From Candidatus Faecivivens stercoripullorum (lineage in GTDB: Bacteria > Bacillota > Clostridia > Oscillospirales > Ruminococcaceae): a stretch of DNA of 12,803 nucleotides. Positions 1-8,037 of this stretch are shown here, one piece after another (position 1 is the stretch's first letter; every line of letters begins with the position of its first letter). The position numbers and the translations under genes are program-made. The notes below the pieces were generated by a model. That model was not told the DNA's origin, made no database searches, and saw only the letters and a list, made by a program, of their open reading frames with translations. The stretch lies in the NCBI GenBank assembly GCA_018715285.1, contig DVLW01000058.1, forward strand, positions 1 to 12,803. Reading direction: 5' to 3'.

Positions 1-1466
1 TCATGGATACCGATACTGGTGCAATTCTGGGAATGGCGGACTATCCGCATTATGACTGCAACGATCCGTATACCATTACTTATGAATACACTCTCCAGCA
101 GATTGACCAACTGGAAACCGAGGAGGAAAAAACCGCTGCCAGACAGGAAGCACGTGAAGCACAGTGGCAGAACAAGGCAATTACCGATACCTATGAGCCC
201 GGTTCGGTTTTCAAGGTTGTTACCGCGTCGGCTGCATTGGAAGAGGGAACTGCAAGTCTTTCTTCTACCTATTACTGCAACGGTGTCGTCAATTTCCAGG
301 ACGGCAGCAGCACGCTGGGTATTCACTGTCATAAACGTACCGGACATGGTGCGGAAACCTTTACCGAGGCACTGGTCAACTCCTGCAACCCGGCCTTCAT
401 GCAGATTGGCTTGGATCTTGGTCAGGAGCGGTTCTTCGAGTATTATCAGGCTTTCGGTCTGACGGAAAAGACTGGTATTGACCTGCCGGCAGAACGAATT
501 GGTGTCTATTACGATGATACTATGAATAATATTTCGCTGGCATCCTGTTCGTTTGGTCAGTCCAATACCATGACCCCTTTGCAGATGCTGACGGCGGCTG
601 TTGCCGCGATCAATGGCGGCAACCTGCTGGTTCCCCGCGTTGTCGACCGGATTATTGACTCTGACGGCAATACCGTTCAGGAATTTGGTACCACCGTCAA
701 ACGTCAGGTTATTTCTGAAGAAAACTCCGCTATCATGAGAGATGCATTGGAACAGGTTGTTTCAGCAAACGGCGGTACCAATGCTTACGTTAAAGGTTAC
801 AGAATCGGTGGTAAATCAGGTACTGCACAGATTCTGTCCAACAAGCTGGATGAAGGCGAAGAGGAAATGTACGTTTTCTCTTACTTTGTTTTCGCACCGG
901 CTGATGATCCTCAGGTCGCAGCAATTGTTCTGATTGACAGTCCGACCCAGGGCGATACCTCTTATGCAAATACTGTTGTCGGCCCGCTTGCTTCCAGCAT
1001 TATGCAGGATATCCTGCCTTATCTGGGTGTGACAACCTCCTTTACCGATGAAGAACTGGAAGATCAGGAAGTTTCGGTTCCGTCCAGTCTGGTTGGTCTG
1101 GATGTTGCAACCGCTAAATCCAAACTGTCGACACAGGGACTGGATGCCTATGTCATTGGTGATGGCGATTCGGTTATCGATGTCTTCCCGGATGAGAGCA
1201 GCCGTGTACCGAATGAATCGACGGTTGTACTGTATACCGAGGGCGGCGAAATGTCGATGGTGACGATGCCGAATGTTCTCGGCCTGTCGCCTACTCAGGC
1301 AAGCCAGACGCTGGGCAATTATGGACTGAATGTCCGGGTTTCGGGCGGCGCTGCCAATAACTCTAAAGCTCGTGTTGTTTCGCAGGAATATGAAGCGGGT
1401 ACTTCGCTGCAGCGCGGTACCGTCGTAGAGATTGAATGCGTAGTTTCCGGTGAGGACGGCGCTTGA
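1..1466 (+). CDS. Class B penicillin-binding protein (FtsI/PBP2B/SpoVD type) with two PASTA domains, 5' end missing
   Basis: D,D-transpeptidase that cross-links septal (or spore cortex) peptidoglycan outside the membrane, paired with a SEDS protein such as the FtsW encoded downstream. The frame is open from the first base, so the true start, the N-terminal anchor and the dimerisation domain lie upstream. Numbering from the first visible Met (base 3), the protein opens in the 'MD..TG.IL.M' strand of the transpeptidase. It then shows the active-site SxxK as S68-V-F-K71 in YEPGSVFK, the SxN motif as S127-C-N129, and KSGTAQ at 271-276. Two PASTA repeats follow at about 357-415 and 419-483. B. subtilis SpoVD is known to carry one PASTA domain and PBP2B two, so the division-type protein is slightly favoured, but a sporulation role cannot be excluded without the N-terminus. 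It starts the run of same-strand cell wall genes. Confidence 0.93.
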   Translation, partial: MDTDTGAILGMADYPHYDCNDPYTITYEYTLQQIDQLETEEEKTAARQEAREAQWQNKAITDTYEPGSVFKVVTASAALEEGTASLSSTYYCNGVVNFQDGSSTLGIHCHKRTGHGAETFTEALVNSCNPAFMQIGLDLGQERFFEYYQAFGLTEKTGIDLPAERIGVYYDDTMNNISLASCSFGQSNTMTPLQMLTAAVAAINGGNLLVPRVVDRIIDSDGNTVQEFGTTVKRQVISEENSAIMRDALEQVVSANGGTNAYVKGYRIGGKSGTAQILSNKLDEGEEEMYVFSYFVFAPADDPQVAAIVLIDSPTQGDTSYANTVVGPLASSIMQDILPYLGVTTSFTDEELEDQEVSVPSSLVGLDVATAKSKLSTQGLDAYVIGDGDSVIDVFPDESSRVPNESTVVLYTEGGEMSMVTMPNVLGLSPTQASQTLGNYGLNVRVSGGAANNSKARVVSQEYEAGTSLQRGTVVEIECVVSGEDGA

Positions 1467-1474
1467 TGAGCCGG

Positions 1475-1495
1475 CTGCCGGATGAATGCCGGCAG
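1475..1495 (+). other. GC-rich stem-loop in the PBP-murE gap
   Basis: Perfect 7-bp inverted repeat, CTGCCGG at 1475-1481 and CCGGCAG at 1489-1495, around a 7-base loop. No T-run follows, so it does not look like an intrinsic terminator. It may be an mRNA processing or stability element. An upstream in-frame ATG (1482) lies in its loop, which argues against that ATG as the murE start. Confidence 0.5.
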
Positions 1496-1517
1496 GTATC
1501 AGAAAGGATTGAACGAA

Positions 1518-2996
1518 ATGTTATTTTCGGAACTGATCAGAGAGATTGATTGTACAGACGGCCTTGTACTGGGAGAGGCAGGATTTGACTGTGAGGTCAC
1601 TTCGATTACCTGCGATTCCAGACGGGTGGAAAAGGGAAGTATGTTTGTCTGTATCCGGGGCGGCAGCTTTGACGGGCATGATTTTGCAGGTGCAGCATTG
1701 GAAAAAGGTGCTGCGTGTGTCGTCACTGAACGCAAGCTCGGACTGGACAGAGAACTGACAGTCAGTGATACCCATGATTTTTACGGCAGAGCGGCTTCTG
1801 CGTTTTTGGGGCATCCGTCCCGTTCGATGCAGCTGGTCGGGGTGACCGGCACCAAGGGTAAAACGACGGTCACCAGCCTGATTAAACGGATTCTGACCGA
1901 TGCCGGCAATATGGTCGGGTTGATTGGAACCATTCAGAATGAGATCGGAGACAGTGTCATTCACGCGGAAAATACGACGCCTGAGGCGATGGAGCTGGAA
2001 TCGCTGTATGCCCGGATGAAAGATGCCGGATGCAGATACTGTGTCATGGAAGTTTCTTCCCATGCGCTGGAACAGCAGCGGATTGGGGATAGCTGGTATA
2101 AAACAGCGGTATTTACCAATCTTTCTCATGAGCATTTGGATTATCATGGGGATATGGAAAGCTATTTTGCAGCAAAGAAAAAGCTGTTTACCCGGTGTGA
2201 CAGCGCTGTTATCGGAATTGACGACCCGCACGGCCGCCAGCTTCTCATCGAACTGCCGCAGATTGCCGGCAAGGATGTTCCGGTGAGGACCTTTTCTGCG
2301 GAAAATCCGGATGCCGACCTCGCGGCAAAGGACATTGTCTGTCATCCGGAAAGCGTCCAGTTTAAACTGGTATATAATGGAAAGGAATATCCGATTGATT
2401 TTGCAATGCCGGGACTGTTTTCTGTCCGCAATGCACTGGCGGCTGTGGGCGCGTGTTTGCAGCTGGGGCTTGAGATCGGGCAGATTGTGGCTTCACTCCA
2501 GAAGGTAACAGGCGTTAAGGGCAGAATTGAGATTATTCCTACCGGCCGTGATTTTACCGTCATTACCGATTACGCGCATGCACCCGATCCGCTGGAAAAT
2601 GTGCTGTCTTCTCTGAAAGAGACAGTCAGAGGACGGCTGGTCTGCCTGTTTGGCTGCGGCGGTGACCGTGACCGCACCAAACGTCCGCTGATGGCGGCTG
2701 CGGCGGCAAAGTATGCGGATTTTGTCATCGTAACGTCGGATAACCCGCGTACCGAAGATCCGCAGGCGATTATTGATGAGATACTGCCGGGACTCGAGGG
2801 ATTTGATACCCCGCATGTCACCATCGTCAACCGTCGGGAAGCAATTTATTACGCGGTCAAAAATGCCCAGCCGGGCGATACCATCGTCCTTGCCGGCAAG
2901 GGACATGAAGATTATCAGATCATCGGACATGAAAAATTCCACTTCGACGAGCGTGAAGTCGTGGCGGAGGCACTGGCACAGACGGAAGTGCAATGA
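1518..2996 (+). CDS. murE: UDP-N-acetylmuramoyl-L-alanyl-D-glutamate:meso-diaminopimelate ligase MurE
   Basis: Cytoplasmic ATP-dependent ligase that adds the third residue of the stem peptide to UDP-MurNAc-Ala-Glu. The 492-residue product has the usual three Mur-ligase domains: a UDP-binding domain (about 1-100), a central ATPase domain with P-loop GVTGTKGKTT at 108-117 and the carbamylated-lysine candidate K220 in AAKKKLF, and a C-terminal domain with DYAHAPDP (351-358). DNPRTEDP at 408-415 carries the DNPR signature of enzymes using meso-diaminopimelate rather than lysine, so the wall is predicted to be of the DAP type. The start at 1518 was chosen because AAGGA (1504-1508) sits 9 bases upstream. 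An ATG at 1482 would add 12 residues but has no good ribosome binding site and falls in a stem-loop. All landmark residues are present, unlike in the next two genes. Confidence 0.96.
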   Translation: MLFSELIREIDCTDGLVLGEAGFDCEVTSITCDSRRVEKGSMFVCIRGGSFDGHDFAGAALEKGAACVVTERKLGLDRELTVSDTHDFYGRAASAFLGHPSRSMQLVGVTGTKGKTTVTSLIKRILTDAGNMVGLIGTIQNEIGDSVIHAENTTPEAMELESLYARMKDAGCRYCVMEVSSHALEQQRIGDSWYKTAVFTNLSHEHLDYHGDMESYFAAKKKLFTRCDSAVIGIDDPHGRQLLIELPQIAGKDVPVRTFSAENPDADLAAKDIVCHPESVQFKLVYNGKEYPIDFAMPGLFSVRNALAAVGACLQLGLEIGQIVASLQKVTGVKGRIEIIPTGRDFTVITDYAHAPDPLENVLSSLKETVRGRLVCLFGCGGDRDRTKRPLMAAAAAKYADFVIVTSDNPRTEDPQAIIDEILPGLEGFDTPHVTIVNRREAIYYAVKNAQPGDTIVLAGKGHEDYQIIGHEKFHFDEREVVAEALAQTEVQ

Positions 2997-3047
2997 AAAT
3001 GGCATGGATGTTAAATGCCGGGATATTGCTGAAAAGGGAGCAGGAAT

Positions 3048-4436
3048 ATGCAGAGGATGAATCTTGACTGGATTATCAAAGCGGCGGATGCTGAATGGGT
3101 TGTAAAACCCCAGCAGGAGATGCAGGTTGACTGGATCGCGGCAGAATTGGGTGAAGTGCGCCCTGGGTGCCTTTATCTGGAGCTGAATCCGGGAACCGCA
3201 GAGGCGGCTGCCAGCAAAGGTGCGGCTGCGATTATATCCGATCATCCTCCGGCTGAATGCAGTGTACCCTGTGCGGTATCGTCCGGCGCGCCGTATGATA
3301 CCCTTTGCAGAATTGCATCCTGGTACCGGCGGCAATTTCACACCCGTATCGTTACAATTGCGGGCGCAGATGGTAAGACGACTGTCCGTGAGATGCTCTA
3401 TCGTATCCTTTCGGAAGAACAGAAAACCAGCCGTACCCGTTGGGAACTGACCGGTGATCTTGGTGTTCCGGAAACCCTTCTGGGACTGGACGCGGATGAC
3501 CGCTGCGCAGTAGTCGAGATGGGATTCACGACACCGGGCAGCTTTGAGCGGCTGGGTAAGATCTGCCGTCCGTCAGCTGCGATTATTACTGGTATCGGCA
3601 GTGCGCACCTCGGGTCTTTTGGGGATAAAGAGACGATACTCAAAGAACGGATGTCGCTGACCCGTGCAATGGCCAGCACCGATCCGGTTATTCTCTGTGC
3701 GGATGACCCGATGCTGTATAATCTGGCTGGGGATGTTTCAGGCGATGTGCTGTATTATGGCATTGAGACACCGTGTGATGTCAACGGTAAGATTGTCAGC
3801 CAGCAGCGGGATATGACGGTGATGGACGTCAGCTGCTATGGAAAAACGACCCGTATCCGGTTACAGATGCCAGGCAGAGGAAACTGTTACAACGCACTTG
3901 CGGCATTTGCAGCAGCGGTCCTGATGAGTGTGCCTGAAACGACCATTCAGCGGGTACTGGAGCGCTTCCGTGCACTGCCCGGAAGGCTCAGTCTGATGAC
4001 AACTTCCATGGGTGTTACCATTATTGATGACAGCTGGACATCGACACCTGAGTCGGTACGTGAAGCGGCGGACTATTTTGCACAGTTTGAAAGTAAACGA
4101 AAGATTGCCGTACTGGGTGAGATGGAAGACCTGGGGACTGCTGCTGCGTCCGCTCATCGTGCAGCCGGGCGCAGGATTGCGCAGGCCGGTGCAGATATGA
4201 TTCTGGTTTGCGGCGAACATGCGGCCGAGGTTCAGGAAGGCGCTGCGCCTTATTCCCGTACCCGGGTGCAGATTTTCCAGTCTCCGGATGCGATCGGACA
4301 GTATCTGCGTACCGACCGCAGGGATGGAGATGTGCTGCTGTTCAAAGGCGGAAGAAAGTCCCGTCTGGAAACGGTTATCCGATATGTTTACCATGACCGG
4401 GATCTGAAAAGGGCGGAGCCGGACGTCAACAGCTGA
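3048..4436 (+). CDS. murF: MurF-like ligase (UDP-MurNAc-tripeptide:D-alanyl-D-alanine ligase family) with diverged active-site motifs
   Basis: MurF adds D-Ala-D-Ala to UDP-MurNAc-tripeptide in the cytoplasm. The 462-residue product has MurF length and domain order, and sits directly after murE. It shows P-loop GADGKTT (106-112; family usually GSNGKTT), EMG (157-159), SAHLGSFG (185-192), the central-to-C-terminal junction GRL (312-314), VLGEMEDLG (355-363) and KGGR (433-436; usually KGSR). Several motifs nearly invariant in the family are altered. The N.NN part of GN.NN..GVP is lost (TGDLGVP, 135-140). The carbamylated lysine of AKGE reads ERMS (200-203). DDSYNANP reads DDSWTSTP (327-334). It could be a fast-evolving active MurF or an inactive paralogue. 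GGGAG at 3036-3040 lies 7 bases before the ATG. A weak GGCAT/ATGCC hairpin (3001-3019) lies in the gap after murE. Confidence 0.8.
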   Translation: MQRMNLDWIIKAADAEWVVKPQQEMQVDWIAAELGEVRPGCLYLELNPGTAEAAASKGAAAIISDHPPAECSVPCAVSSGAPYDTLCRIASWYRRQFHTRIVTIAGADGKTTVREMLYRILSEEQKTSRTRWELTGDLGVPETLLGLDADDRCAVVEMGFTTPGSFERLGKICRPSAAIITGIGSAHLGSFGDKETILKERMSLTRAMASTDPVILCADDPMLYNLAGDVSGDVLYYGIETPCDVNGKIVSQQRDMTVMDVSCYGKTTRIRLQMPGRGNCYNALAAFAAAVLMSVPETTIQRVLERFRALPGRLSLMTTSMGVTIIDDSWTSTPESVREAADYFAQFESKRKIAVLGEMEDLGTAAASAHRAAGRRIAQAGADMILVCGEHAAEVQEGAAPYSRTRVQIFQSPDAIGQYLRTDRRDGDVLLFKGGRKSRLETVIRYVYHDRDLKRAEPDVNS

Positions 4437-4453
4437 AGGAGTGAATCATTTTG
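4436..4453 (+). promoter_or_regulatory. Ribosome binding site that sets a TTG start for the mraY-like gene
   Basis: AAGGAGTGA at 4436-4444 overlaps the last base of the murF-like stop codon and places GGAG 9 bases before the TTG at 4451-4453. No ATG in frame lies near. The tight spacing and strong site suggest coupled translation of the two genes. Confidence 0.7.
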
Positions 4454-5449
4454 ACGGCAATGGCGGCGGCAGTTGCCGCGTTTATCATTACGGCTGTCGC
4501 GGGCAAACCGCTGTCCGGATGGCTGGACAAAAAAGGGCTGTCCCGTACAGCTATTGAGAAAAAAGAAGAAGGTTTCAGTCCCGGAATGCGGGCTGTCCCG
4601 GAGATGGGCGGACTGCTTTATCTGCTGGGATTGATTGCTTCCGGACTGCTGGCGATGCTGGTGATGGTGTTTACCGGAGCCGGAGAAGCCTTTTCAGCGG
4701 AGACTGAAACTGCAAAAATGCTGGCAGTAATCGTCTGTACCGGACTGATCGGTGCAGTCGGGCTGATGGATGACTGGCGCAGAGCAAGACGGCTGGATTC
4801 GATGAATCCGCTGCTAAGGCTGGTCATTGTGTTTGCCGTATGTTTTGCGTTTCTGGCAGCAGTACGGTTGTCCGGCGACCGGTCGAGTATTCTGATGATA
4901 CCGTTTGCGGGTATCCAGCTGGACGTCGGTCAGGGATGGACAGTTATCATGCTGGTTATGCTGGTGGGAGCCGCGATGGGCGGCGACAGGATGCGTGCCA
5001 GCAGCGGACAGTGTGCGAGTGTCGCGCTGGTCTGTGCGCTGGGATGTGGTGGTGTGTTTGCGGTCTTTTCCCGCATGGGTGCCTGTGCGCTGGCGTTTGG
5101 GTCAGCGGGTGCACTGTTGGGACTGGTGCTGTTTGTGCTGCCGCCGGAAAAATTACGGGAAGGCAGCGGCGGTGCCATGGCAGGATGTGTGCTGCCGGTG
5201 ATGGCGGCGATTGCAGGCGGTGCGCCGCTTTTTATTCTTCCTGCAGCAATCCCCTTTATTTTTGAAGGAATATATGCTATTATTAAAGTTGCCTGTCAGG
5301 CCGCAGGCAGTGGGAAGCTGTCCGCTGACAGTCTCGGCCAGTGGCTGATGGATCGCGGAATCAGCGGAAAAGCGGTGACAGGCGGTTATGCTGTACTGTC
5401 GCTGTTGGGCTGTGTGTTGGCCGTGGCGGGCAGTTATCTGTATTTATGA
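4451..5449 (+). CDS. MraY-like polytopic membrane protein lacking catalytic residues (probable pseudoenzyme)
   Basis: This 332-residue, strongly hydrophobic protein occupies the canonical mraY slot after murF. MraY normally transfers phospho-MurNAc-pentapeptide to undecaprenyl phosphate to make lipid I. Family landmarks align in order: PEMGG (50-54) for PTMGG; MDDW (106-109) for the first Asp pair; FVLPPEKL (228-235) for the FN..PAKV stretch; a C-terminal block at about 295-325 for the HHHFE..GW region. About ten hydrophobic segments are spread as in MraY. The catalytic set is missing, however: the Lys before GTPTMGG is Met (M46), DDxxK reads DDWRR, NLTDGLDG is unrecognisable around 174-187, the Asp of MGDTGS falls in a one-residue deletion (REGSGG, 236-241), and the HHH triad reads GQW (296-298). 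The frame is intact, so selection probably keeps it. It could instead be a very diverged transferase of the same superfamily. Confidence 0.75.
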   Translation: MTAMAAAVAAFIITAVAGKPLSGWLDKKGLSRTAIEKKEEGFSPGMRAVPEMGGLLYLLGLIASGLLAMLVMVFTGAGEAFSAETETAKMLAVIVCTGLIGAVGLMDDWRRARRLDSMNPLLRLVIVFAVCFAFLAAVRLSGDRSSILMIPFAGIQLDVGQGWTVIMLVMLVGAAMGGDRMRASSGQCASVALVCALGCGGVFAVFSRMGACALAFGSAGALLGLVLFVLPPEKLREGSGGAMAGCVLPVMAAIAGGAPLFILPAAIPFIFEGIYAIIKVACQAAGSGKLSADSLGQWLMDRGISGKAVTGGYAVLSLLGCVLAVAGSYLYL

Positions 5450-5509
5450 CCCTGCGCCGATTCGAATAGGAAATGGCGCATCTGTCAAAGTTTGTAAAGG
5501 AGTGACTGG

Positions 5510-6856
5510 ATGACCCCAACCAGAACCGGCTCTTCCGGCCGTAATTCTGCGGCCGGCCGTAATCCTTCTTCCCGGACTCGCAGACGCAGTACGGGACGGA
5601 ATACCCGCAGCAGCAAATCAATGCGCTCCCAGATTTCTCAAAAACCTGCGAGAGCTAAAAAAGCAAAGCTGGGACGAATTGATATTTCTTTCTTCTTTCT
5701 GGTTATCGTACTTGTCACAATCGGCCTGATTATGGTCTTTTCGGCAAGTTACGCCACCTCTTTGTATGAGAATGATTCAGGTCTGACACTGGTCAAAAAA
5801 CAGGCAATGTTTGTTGTCATGGGACTGGTGGCAATGTACCTGTTGTCATATATCCCTTATCAGCTGTATTTCAGGCTGTATAAGCTGGTCTATTTCGGAT
5901 GTCTGGGACTGACGGCACTGGCGCTTGCATTCCCGAACGCTGGTAACGCAAGTACCAGTGGTGCGAGACGTTGGATTTCGCTGGGGCCGCTCGGCACCTT
6001 CCAGCCGTCTGAGCTGATGAAATTTGGCTTGATTATTGTATTTGCGGCGCTGATTTCCATCAACTACCGGCAGATGAATACCTTTAAAAAAGGTATCGTG
6101 CCTTTTTTTGCTTATCTGATTCCCGTTTTGGGTGTTATTGCATTGCAGCGGCATATGTCCTGTATCATGCTGATGGTACTGATCTGCGGTGCAATGATGT
6201 TTATTGCAGGGTCGAAGGTTTATTATCTGGTAGGCCTGGTCCCGATTGGCCTTTTGGGTCTGGTTATCCTGCAGGCGATGGGCTTTAACTATATCGGAAC
6301 CCGAATTGATACCTGGATGGACCCGTTCAGCGATATCACCGGCAGTACCTGGCAGGTTGTCCAGTCGATTTACGCAATCGGCAGCGGCGGACTGTTTGGG
6401 GTAGGGCTGGGAAATTCTACCCAGAAGTTTTTGTGGGTATCTGAGCCGCAGAACGACTTTATCTTTGCGATTGTCTGTGAAGAACTGGGGCTGATCGGGG
6501 CTCTGGCGATTATTTTGCTGTTTATTCTGTTTGTTGCCAGTGGTTTTTCGATTGCGATGCGTGCACCGGATAAATTCAGTTCGATGGTCGTATTCGGCGT
6601 TGTTTTCCAGTTTGGTATTCAGGCGCTGCTCAATATCGCGGTCGTTTCCAATGCGATGCCGACTACTGGTATTCCGCTTCCTTTCTTCTCGGCAGGCGGA
6701 AGCGCGACGCTGATGCAGTTGGGACAGATTGGCGTGGTACTGAATATTTCTCGGTACTGCCGTCCGGCGATTTCCCGTAAAAAAGATCCGGAAAAGCCGG
6801 AAGCCAAAAAGAATGAGCAGTCTTCAATAAAAATTATCAGTTCCAGGGATCTGTAA
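5510..6856 (+). CDS. ftsW: SEDS peptidoglycan glycosyltransferase FtsW/SpoVE
   Basis: Integral membrane glycosyltransferase that polymerises lipid II at the septum together with a class B PBP. The 448-residue protein has a basic cytoplasmic tail (1-56, many Arg/Ser/Gly) and then about ten membrane segments. SEDS hallmarks are GARRWISLG (151-159) followed by FQPSELMKF (164-172), the extracellular-loop catalytic Asp D316 in EPQNDFIFA with CEELG (323-327), and LPFFSAGGS (390-398) near the end. The start has GGAG (5499-5502) 7 bases upstream. The 60-base gap after the mraY-like gene holds a short TGCGCC/GGCGCA inverted repeat (5453-5480). murD, often found just before ftsW, is absent. FtsW and the spore-specific SpoVE cannot be told apart by motif, though company with ftsQ and ftsZ favours division. 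Confidence 0.93.
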   Translation: MTPTRTGSSGRNSAAGRNPSSRTRRRSTGRNTRSSKSMRSQISQKPARAKKAKLGRIDISFFFLVIVLVTIGLIMVFSASYATSLYENDSGLTLVKKQAMFVVMGLVAMYLLSYIPYQLYFRLYKLVYFGCLGLTALALAFPNAGNASTSGARRWISLGPLGTFQPSELMKFGLIIVFAALISINYRQMNTFKKGIVPFFAYLIPVLGVIALQRHMSCIMLMVLICGAMMFIAGSKVYYLVGLVPIGLLGLVILQAMGFNYIGTRIDTWMDPFSDITGSTWQVVQSIYAIGSGGLFGVGLGNSTQKFLWVSEPQNDFIFAIVCEELGLIGALAIILLFILFVASGFSIAMRAPDKFSSMVVFGVVFQFGIQALLNIAVVSNAMPTTGIPLPFFSAGGSATLMQLGQIGVVLNISRYCRPAISRKKDPEKPEAKKNEQSSIKIISSRDL

Positions 6857-6883
6857 TGATTCCCGGCGAAAGGAATGTTTGCG

Positions 6884-8020
6884 ATGAGAATACTTCTGGC
6901 AGGCGGCGGCACCGGCGGGCATATCAACCCGGCAGTTGCCATTGCAGGTGAACTTGCCAAAATTTATCCCGGTGCGGAATTTCTGTTTGCGGCGGTTCCG
7001 GGCAATATGGAGGACACGATGATCCCCAAACAGGGGTATCCTGTTGCACATATCCATGTCGCGGGATTTTACCGGAGTTTTCTGCCCTGGGATATCGCGC
7101 ACAATATTAAGGCTGCTGTCTGGCTGGCAGGGTCGGGACACCGTGCGGAACAGATTATTAAAGATTTCAAGCCGGATTTTGCAATCGGTACCGGCGGCTA
7201 TGTTTCCGGGCCGATTATCCGGAAGGCTGAACAGATGGGAATCCCTGTCTTTCTGCACGAACAGAACGCCTATCCGGGTGTGACCACCAAAATGCTGGCA
7301 CCTCGTGCCGAGACGGTTTTCCTTGCTTTTGAGGAAGCACAGGCGCGTATTCCAGATGCCAAACGGTTTGAGGTCGTCGGCAACCCTGTCCGGCAGAACT
7401 TTATCGGTATTGATAAGCAAAAGGCACGTCAGCAGCTCGGGCTGGACGATCACTTCACCATTGTTTCGGTCGGCGGAAGCCTTGGTGCTACCGCTATTAA
7501 CCGGATGGCGGCTGACCTGATGGCATGGCATGCCGACAAGGGAGAGATCAACCATATCCATGGCTTTGGCAAAAACGGTCGGGAACGGTTCCCCAAGATG
7601 CTGAAGGAAAGAGGACTGGACCTGTCCAAATATCCGCGCATCCATGCGATGGAATTTATCGATAAGATGCACCTCTATCTTGCTGCTGCTGACCTGGTAA
7701 TTTCCCGTGCCGGTGCAATCACCATCAGTGAGCTGGAAACGGTGGGCGCGCCGTCGATTCTGGTACCTTATCCGTATGCTGCGGAAAATCACCAGTATCA
7801 TAATGGCATGGTTTTACAGAATGCCGGAGCAGCGCTGGTCGTTGAGGAAAAGGATTATAAGCGTGAATGGCTGATCGGCGAGGTTGAGAAATTTGCCGCA
7901 AGTCCTGAGCGTGTGCGCAGCTTCTCGGAAAATGCCCGTAAACTTGCAGTTACGGATACCTGCGCGAGAATTGGCGCTTCTATCCACAAAACCCTTGAAC
8001 AGAAGGGAATTACCGGCTGA
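6884..8020 (+). CDS. murG: UDP-N-acetylglucosamine:lipid I N-acetylglucosaminyltransferase MurG
   Basis: Peripheral inner-face GT-B enzyme that adds GlcNAc to lipid I to give lipid II. The 378-residue product shows the N-terminal glycine-rich loop GGGTGGHINP (7-16), GTGGYVSGP (102-110), HEQNAYPG (125-132), the linker GNPVR (166-170), the second Rossmann domain loop VGGSLGA (196-202), and the UDP-GlcNAc site SRAGAITISELE (274-285) followed by PYPYAAENHQ (295-304). All are standard and the length is normal. The start at 6884 is preferred over the in-frame ATG at 6875 because AAAGGA (6869-6874) abuts the latter but lies 9 bases from 6884, and family members begin right at MRILLAGGGTGG. It follows ftsW by 27 bases and is probably cotranscribed. 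Confidence 0.96.
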   Translation: MRILLAGGGTGGHINPAVAIAGELAKIYPGAEFLFAAVPGNMEDTMIPKQGYPVAHIHVAGFYRSFLPWDIAHNIKAAVWLAGSGHRAEQIIKDFKPDFAIGTGGYVSGPIIRKAEQMGIPVFLHEQNAYPGVTTKMLAPRAETVFLAFEEAQARIPDAKRFEVVGNPVRQNFIGIDKQKARQQLGLDDHFTIVSVGGSLGATAINRMAADLMAWHADKGEINHIHGFGKNGRERFPKMLKERGLDLSKYPRIHAMEFIDKMHLYLAAADLVISRAGAITISELETVGAPSILVPYPYAAENHQYHNGMVLQNAGAALVVEEKDYKREWLIGEVEKFAASPERVRSFSENARKLAVTDTCARIGASIHKTLEQKGITG

Positions 8021-8037
8021 TTCCAGTCAAATTCCTG

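Noticed and set aside
1482..1517. Longer murE start at 1482
   Set aside because: The ATG lies in a hairpin loop without a ribosome binding site; family alignment and AAGGA at 1504-1508 support 1518.
1521..3341. Two long - strand frames (1521-2345 and 2493-3341) across murE and the murF-like gene
   Set aside because: They mirror coding genes, with His/Arg/Gln-rich shadow composition and no recognisable motif.
4451..5449. Calling this gene a decayed pseudogene
   Set aside because: The frame is uninterrupted, has a strong ribosome binding site and a consistent membrane-segment pattern; loss is confined to catalytic positions.
1..6856. Firm assignment of the PBP and FtsW as sporulation proteins SpoVD and SpoVE
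   Set aside because: Division and sporulation forms share all visible motifs; two PASTA domains and the company of ftsQ/ftsZ lean to division, so no sporulation claim is made.
6824..7801. Open reading frame of 325 codons on the - strand across murG
   Set aside because: Antisense shadow of a clear MurG gene; no recognisable motifs.
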